Below, piece by piece: positions 27,201 through 33,200 of a stretch of DNA of 34,693 nt; the first letter of the stretch is position 1; each line of letters opens with the position of its first letter. Source of the DNA: Verrucomicrobiota bacterium (lineage in GTDB: Bacteria; Verrucomicrobiota; Kiritimatiellia; SS1-B-03-39; UBA6053); the NCBI GenBank assembly GCA_020831625.1, contig JAFIGD010000051.1:1-34693 (forward strand). Reading direction: 5' to 3'. A program made the translations under genes and the position numbers. The notes below the pieces were generated by a model, which did no database searches, was not told the DNA's origin, and was given only the letters and a program-made list of their open reading frames with translations.

Positions 27201-30200
27201 GCGGTGCTGGATGCGGACGGGACCGTGATCGGGTTGAATCTGATCTGGCAGGGCCGCGGCTACACCGATGAACCGCTGGTGATCTTCAACGCGCCGGGCG
27301 ACCGCGCCTTCGCGGTGGCCAGTGCGCTCAACGGATCGGTCTCCGGCATTGAGATCACCTACGGCGGAAGTTTTTATGACAGCGCGCCGGTTATTACCCT
27401 CTCCGCGCCCAACCTGGCCGGCGGCACGCAGGCCACCGCGCAGGCTGTTGTCAGCAACGGCCAGGTCATCGGCATCGAAATCCTGAACGCCGGCAGCGGT
27501 TACACCGCCGCGCCCCGCGTGAACATCGCGCTCCCCGGCGATCAGGCCACTGCCAGGGCCCAGGTGCAGAACGGACGGGTGGTCGGGTTCTTTGATCTCA
27601 GCGGCGGCTCCAACTACAGCTTTGTGCCCCGGGTCACCATCGAACAGCCCTTCACCTTCGGCTTGGATCAGTTCGAAATTGATTTCTTCCAGGCCGGATT
27701 CGACAACTTCGAAGTCGGCCGCAAAGACGGGCGCAACCGGGTGGTGACCGCCACGCAGCAGTTCCAGGAAACCACGATTCTGCGCGGGGACGCCCACTTC
27801 TTCGAGAACACCTTTGTGGACGGCGACCTGATTGTCTACGGGTCCGGCAACACCTCCTATTTTGACACCGGAACCACCGAGGCCGATTCGATCAGCTTCA
27901 ACGACGCGCTGATCATCAATGCCGGGCAGACCCACACCTTCCGCGCCACCGCCGGCGGCATCCTTTTCCAACTGCCCGGCACCCTGAACGGTACTCTGCC
28001 CAATTCCTCCCTCAACCCGGCGAATCAGGAGAATGTGATTCTGGACGCCACCGGCAATATCCAGATTGTCGGCGCCATCGGCAACAACGCCAAGATTCAC
28101 AACCTTACGATTCTGAAGGGCGCGAACATCACCTTCAACGACACCATCACCCTGTCCGGTGATCTGATCATTGAACAAGGCGCCCAAATCACCTTTGAAC
28201 GCGATGTGCGGATCGACGGCAATCTGATCATCGGCAGCGCCGACGATCTCACGCAAATCGGCAGCGTCACCTTCACCCCCGGCGCCCGTTTGGATGTGCA
28301 GGGGAATATCGAAATTTACAGCAACGGCGCGGTCAACTTCCGCAACGATGTCGGCCAGGTTTATGAACCGGATTCCGTGGTGCTGGTTTCCAATGGCCAG
28401 GTGAATTTTGAAGGCCGGTTAACCGCGGTGGACGTGGACATTGCCGCCGGATCAGGCGCGGACCTGTACTTCAATCAGCAGGTGATTGTTCAGAACATGA
28501 CCGCCACCGCCGGAAACCTGATGCGTGTGGACAGCTCCATCCGCGTGGGCACCGGAGATTTATCGCTCACGGCCAACCGGATTGAACTGCGCGGCGGAGC
28601 CGGAAGTATCTTTAATCAGACCGGCACCGGGCTGATGTCCAGGGTGACCCTCAAGCCCTTCGATGTGAACCGCAACATGACGGTCGGAGAGCCTGCGCTC
28701 TTCTTTGGTCTGGAGGGGGACCGCCTCGACATTACCTACCGCGAAATCCGCGCGCTGGGCACGCAGTTTGCCGAAGTGATTTTCGGGGACATCGAGAACG
28801 GAACCGGAAAGGTCTTTGTTTCCGATTTGGGGATCACGAACAACAATCTTTTTGCGAGCCCGCCCTCCATTGTCAATCCCACGACCATTGTCGGGGGAGA
28901 TGTTCAGGTGGGATATGCAAACCGTCCGGATTTCTTTGATCCCGGTGTTGAGGACTTCACTTTCAACTCTCAGGTCAACGTCAGCAACAGCGCCGGCTTT
29001 ATCCGCTTCAAATCGCTGGTTCTTGATGTGCGCATCGACGCGGCGGTTAACACCGTCTTCCAGCGAAATGCCTGGGTCCGGATTGAGGCCGAGCGGAATA
29101 TTATCATCAATAAAGCGGTCTACGCCAACGACCGGATTTCCCTGACCGGCGGTTACAACGGCGGCATCGGCAATGTGACCGTCAACTCCGCCGGACCCGA
29201 CACCGGCACGCTCTGGACCACCAGCACCACCACGGCGAACCGGCGGATTGAAGTCTCCGCCGGCGTGGACAACGGCAATATTCTCTTCAACGATGATGTC
29301 GGCGGCGTCACGCTTTGGGCTGCCGGAGCCGACAGTGAAATTCTCCTGCGCGCCTCCTCCGGAACGGTTACCCAGAACAACGGCTTGATTCGCGGGCATC
29401 TCCTCGCCGCCACCGCCCTCGGCAATATCCGCTTCGATCTGACCGAGGTCGTCCGGGTGGACGGGGGAACAATCAGCGGCGATACCTACGCGGATGGCAA
29501 TCCGTTCACGATCAACGGAATCATTATTACCGGGGATCCCGATTTTATCGGCTCAGCCAATCTCCGCATGACCGAAACCGACAGTGTGATCCTGGTGAAC
29601 GTCCAGACCAACGGCGGCGATATCTTCATCGACAATCTGGTCGACAGTGCCGGCAACCTCGCACTCGGCACCCTGGGGGCTGTCCGCGGTGAAATCAGGC
29701 TCGTCGCTGACGGGGCGATCACCGATTTCCTTGCCGGTGACGAAATCATCAATCTGACCACCACCGGGATTGCGAACTTGACCGCAAAGACCGGGATCGG
29801 CGGGCCGGGTGATGAAGATATCGACACGAATATCGGCAGCCTGACCGCGCAGACCACCGTCTCCGGCGGCATCCATATCGACGAACGGGATGGCCTCCTG
29901 ATTGTCGGCCCGGTCACCACCGCAGGCAACGGTCCTATTATTTTGTCGGTCCGGGAGGGCAACCTGAACGTCGCCAACAATGTCGCCGCCAATGGTTCGG
30001 GCAACATCCTGTTGGAGGTCCTCCAGGGCGCCGCCAACATCGGATCTTCGGTCAGTTCGACCGAAGGCCATATCAGCATTACCGCGGAGGAATCCATTAA
30101 CCTTCTGCCCAATGGCTCGGTCAGCACCGGCGAACCGGGCACGGTCTTTATCCATTCCGCTGCCGGCAGGATCGTGATGAGCCAATTGACCTCGGTTACC

Positions 30201-33200
30201 GCCACCGGTTCCTCCGTTTACCTAACCACAACCGGTCTAACCGAGGGGGATATTATCCTCGCGGCCATCACTGCCGCCCGGGTCTCGGTTGTCTCCGCTA
30301 ATTTCTCCATCTTTACCGCACTGGTCTCCTCCGCCAATGTCACCGCAACCGATCTGCGTCTGGAAGCCGCCCGGGCGATCGGAACCGGCACCACCCCGAT
30401 CTACACCGCAACCACCCGTCTGGCCGCTTACGCCGGAGGAGCAAACCCGTCCTTTACCGGAATCTTTCTCCAACAAACCGGTGAGGTAACCGTCAGCCAA
30501 ATTGCCCCCGTCGAGGTGCAGATCGTCGACAGCGATAACCTGATGACCTCCGGCGGTGATGCCGGGGCTTTGGCAGACGTGCGCACCGGCAACCACGGAT
30601 CGATCGTTCTGGTGGCGACCGGTTCCGTCACCCTCAATGACGGCAATTTCAACGGCGCTTCGGTGGTTGCGGATCAATCCGGCAACATTATCATCCGCGC
30701 CGTTGGTGAAACCGCCGATCTCACGGTGAACGGCGCGGTTCTCTCGGAAACGGGCCATATCACGCTCCGGGCCGAGCGTGACATTGTTCAGAACGACGAC
30801 ATTACCACCGGCACTCCGGGCACGGTGTTGATCCTCGCCGAATCGGGAAGCTTCACCATGGACCGCGAGGTTGTCACCACCGCGACCGATTCTTCGGTAC
30901 TGGTTCGCTCTGAAGGGACTTCAACCCTCGGCCTTCTGGTTGGAAGCAGTGTTTCAGTCCGCTCTTTTGAAGGCTCCATCTTCAGCGCCGCAGACTCTGC
31001 GATGAATGTCACCGCGACCAATTTGCGTCTCGAAGCGAAGAATGCCATCGGGACCGAGGCCTCGCCACTTTTGACCACCGTGGATCACCTGACGGCCCGC
31101 GCCGACAGTGCCTCGGCCGACGATAAAGGCCTTTATATCCTCAACGCGGCCAGCGTCACCGTTCGCGATGTCGAAGTCACCGTCCAGGAAGTTCTCACCA
31201 ATGCCAACACCTCCGGCGTGACCGAAACCAGTCAGTCCGATCTGGTCACGGCAAACGAGGGTGACATTGTCCTGAGCACCGTTGATGGAACCATCACCCT
31301 GACCGATGCCAACGGCAGCGGGTCCGCCGTCACCGCGGCCGGCGGCGGAGACGTGATCCTGACCGCCAACGGCGCGGACCGGGATATCATCGCCGAAAAC
31401 GACGCCGATATCCTTGGCGGGACCGGGGACATCACCCTGACCGCCAACCGGAATATTGTTCTGAACGCGGGCACAGTTGATGTGATCACCGCCGGAGACG
31501 CGGAGATTTTCCTGACCGCCGCCAACGGATTCATTTACATGACCGACGGGTCAACGATCGTTTCTGAGGATGGCGGCATCACCCTCTTCGCCTACACGGA
31601 CATCGATGTCTCGCGGATCCAAAGCGATGCCGGTGATCTTTTCCTCCATGCCGACACCGGGGCGATTCGCGACAACACCGCCCTGGAGGATGCGAATTTG
31701 GTGACCGGCGGAACCGCGCACCTCAAGGCCGCCGCCGGCATCGGCTCCAATGCCGCCCCCGAACAGGATTTGAACACCCGGGTGGCCGGACTCACCGCGC
31801 TGAACACCACCTCCGGCGATATCATTCTTCAGGAGGAAACCGGATTCACGCTGACCGGCGATGACGACCTGACCGACGGCGGTGTGGTGAACAACGCCCC
31901 CGGCGGCGATATCCGCATCCTCACCCTGGCCAACCGGATTACCGTGGACGGCGAAGTGCGCACGTCCGCTGCAAATACCGGCACCGATTACGGTCACATC
32001 GCCCTGCGGGGAATCGCCGCAGGCACCGAACTGGTGGTCAACGCCGCCATCACCGCGACCAACGGACACATCACCCTGCGGGCTCATGACCGCATTGAAA
32101 TTTACGCGCCGGTGGAAGCGACCGGCATTGGCACCCTCTTTGTTTATGCGCCGGATGGGCAGGGTGAGATTTTCATTGAAAATAACGGCGTGGACACCTT
32201 TGGAGCCCTCATCACCGCAAACCAGAACATCTTGCTTGAAGCCGGTTTGAACGTACAGGTCGCGGGGGTGGATGCCGGGACCGCCGCAGTGGAAATCGCG
32301 GTACTCAACGGGTCGATCCAAAGCGGCAGTGCCGATGACATCACCGCGATGTCTTTGCGCCTTCGCGCCTTCTCCGGGATTGGTGCCGTGGGGGATCCTT
32401 TACGCACGCACACAACCTTCCTGTCCGCCTACACGGTCAGCGGGCCCATCCAAATCTCCAATTCGGGTTCGGTCACCATTGATACCGTGGGGACCATCGG
32501 CATCACGGAAGTGTTATATACGGACGGGCTGCTGCCGCGGCTGGCTGGCACCCCCGGCAGCGATCAAAGCCTCAGCGATATCCGCACCGACAGTGATGGA
32601 GATATTCTCATCGTCTCCGAAACCGGTTCGGTCACCATCAACGACGGAGTGAACGCGGACGGGATCGGGATTCAATCCGCCGGCGGCAGCATTGTTGTCG
32701 AAGCCGCGACATTTGTTCTTCAAGCGGCGGACATACTCACAAACGGCTCCGGAACGATTTCGGTCGAAGCCAAGGGCGGGGATGTCACGATGGTGGACGG
32801 AACCATCAGCCAGACCGAATTCGGCATGATTTCTTATACCGCATCCGGCGACATTTTCCTCTCCCTTCTTGAAAGCACTGCAGGCGGCGACTTATATGTG
32901 GATGCCGGAGACAGGATTCGTGACAACACTTTTCTCGAAGAGCCAAATCTTCGCACCACGGGGCTCGCCACGCTCCTGGCGGTCAACGGCATCGGCGATG
33001 TCGGTGTCGATGACATCAATCTTCATGTGGGATCTGTCCGGGGGCTTAACAGTCTCAGTGGCCGGATCGTTCTTCGTGAAGTCAATACCCTTGAAATTAC
33101 TCCGGGGGGGCTGATGACCCTGGGCGGAAACGGGGATATCATCGTGACCGTGGATGCCGGTCATTTAACCGTCAATGGACCGGTGACCGCTCACGGCTCC

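Noticed and set aside
25386-28256. Minus-strand open frame of 956 codons
   Set aside because: It is antisense to the giant gene, has low-complexity composition (Gly, Val, Asp, Arg) and no ribosome-binding site or signal peptide. The plus frame continues intact through it.
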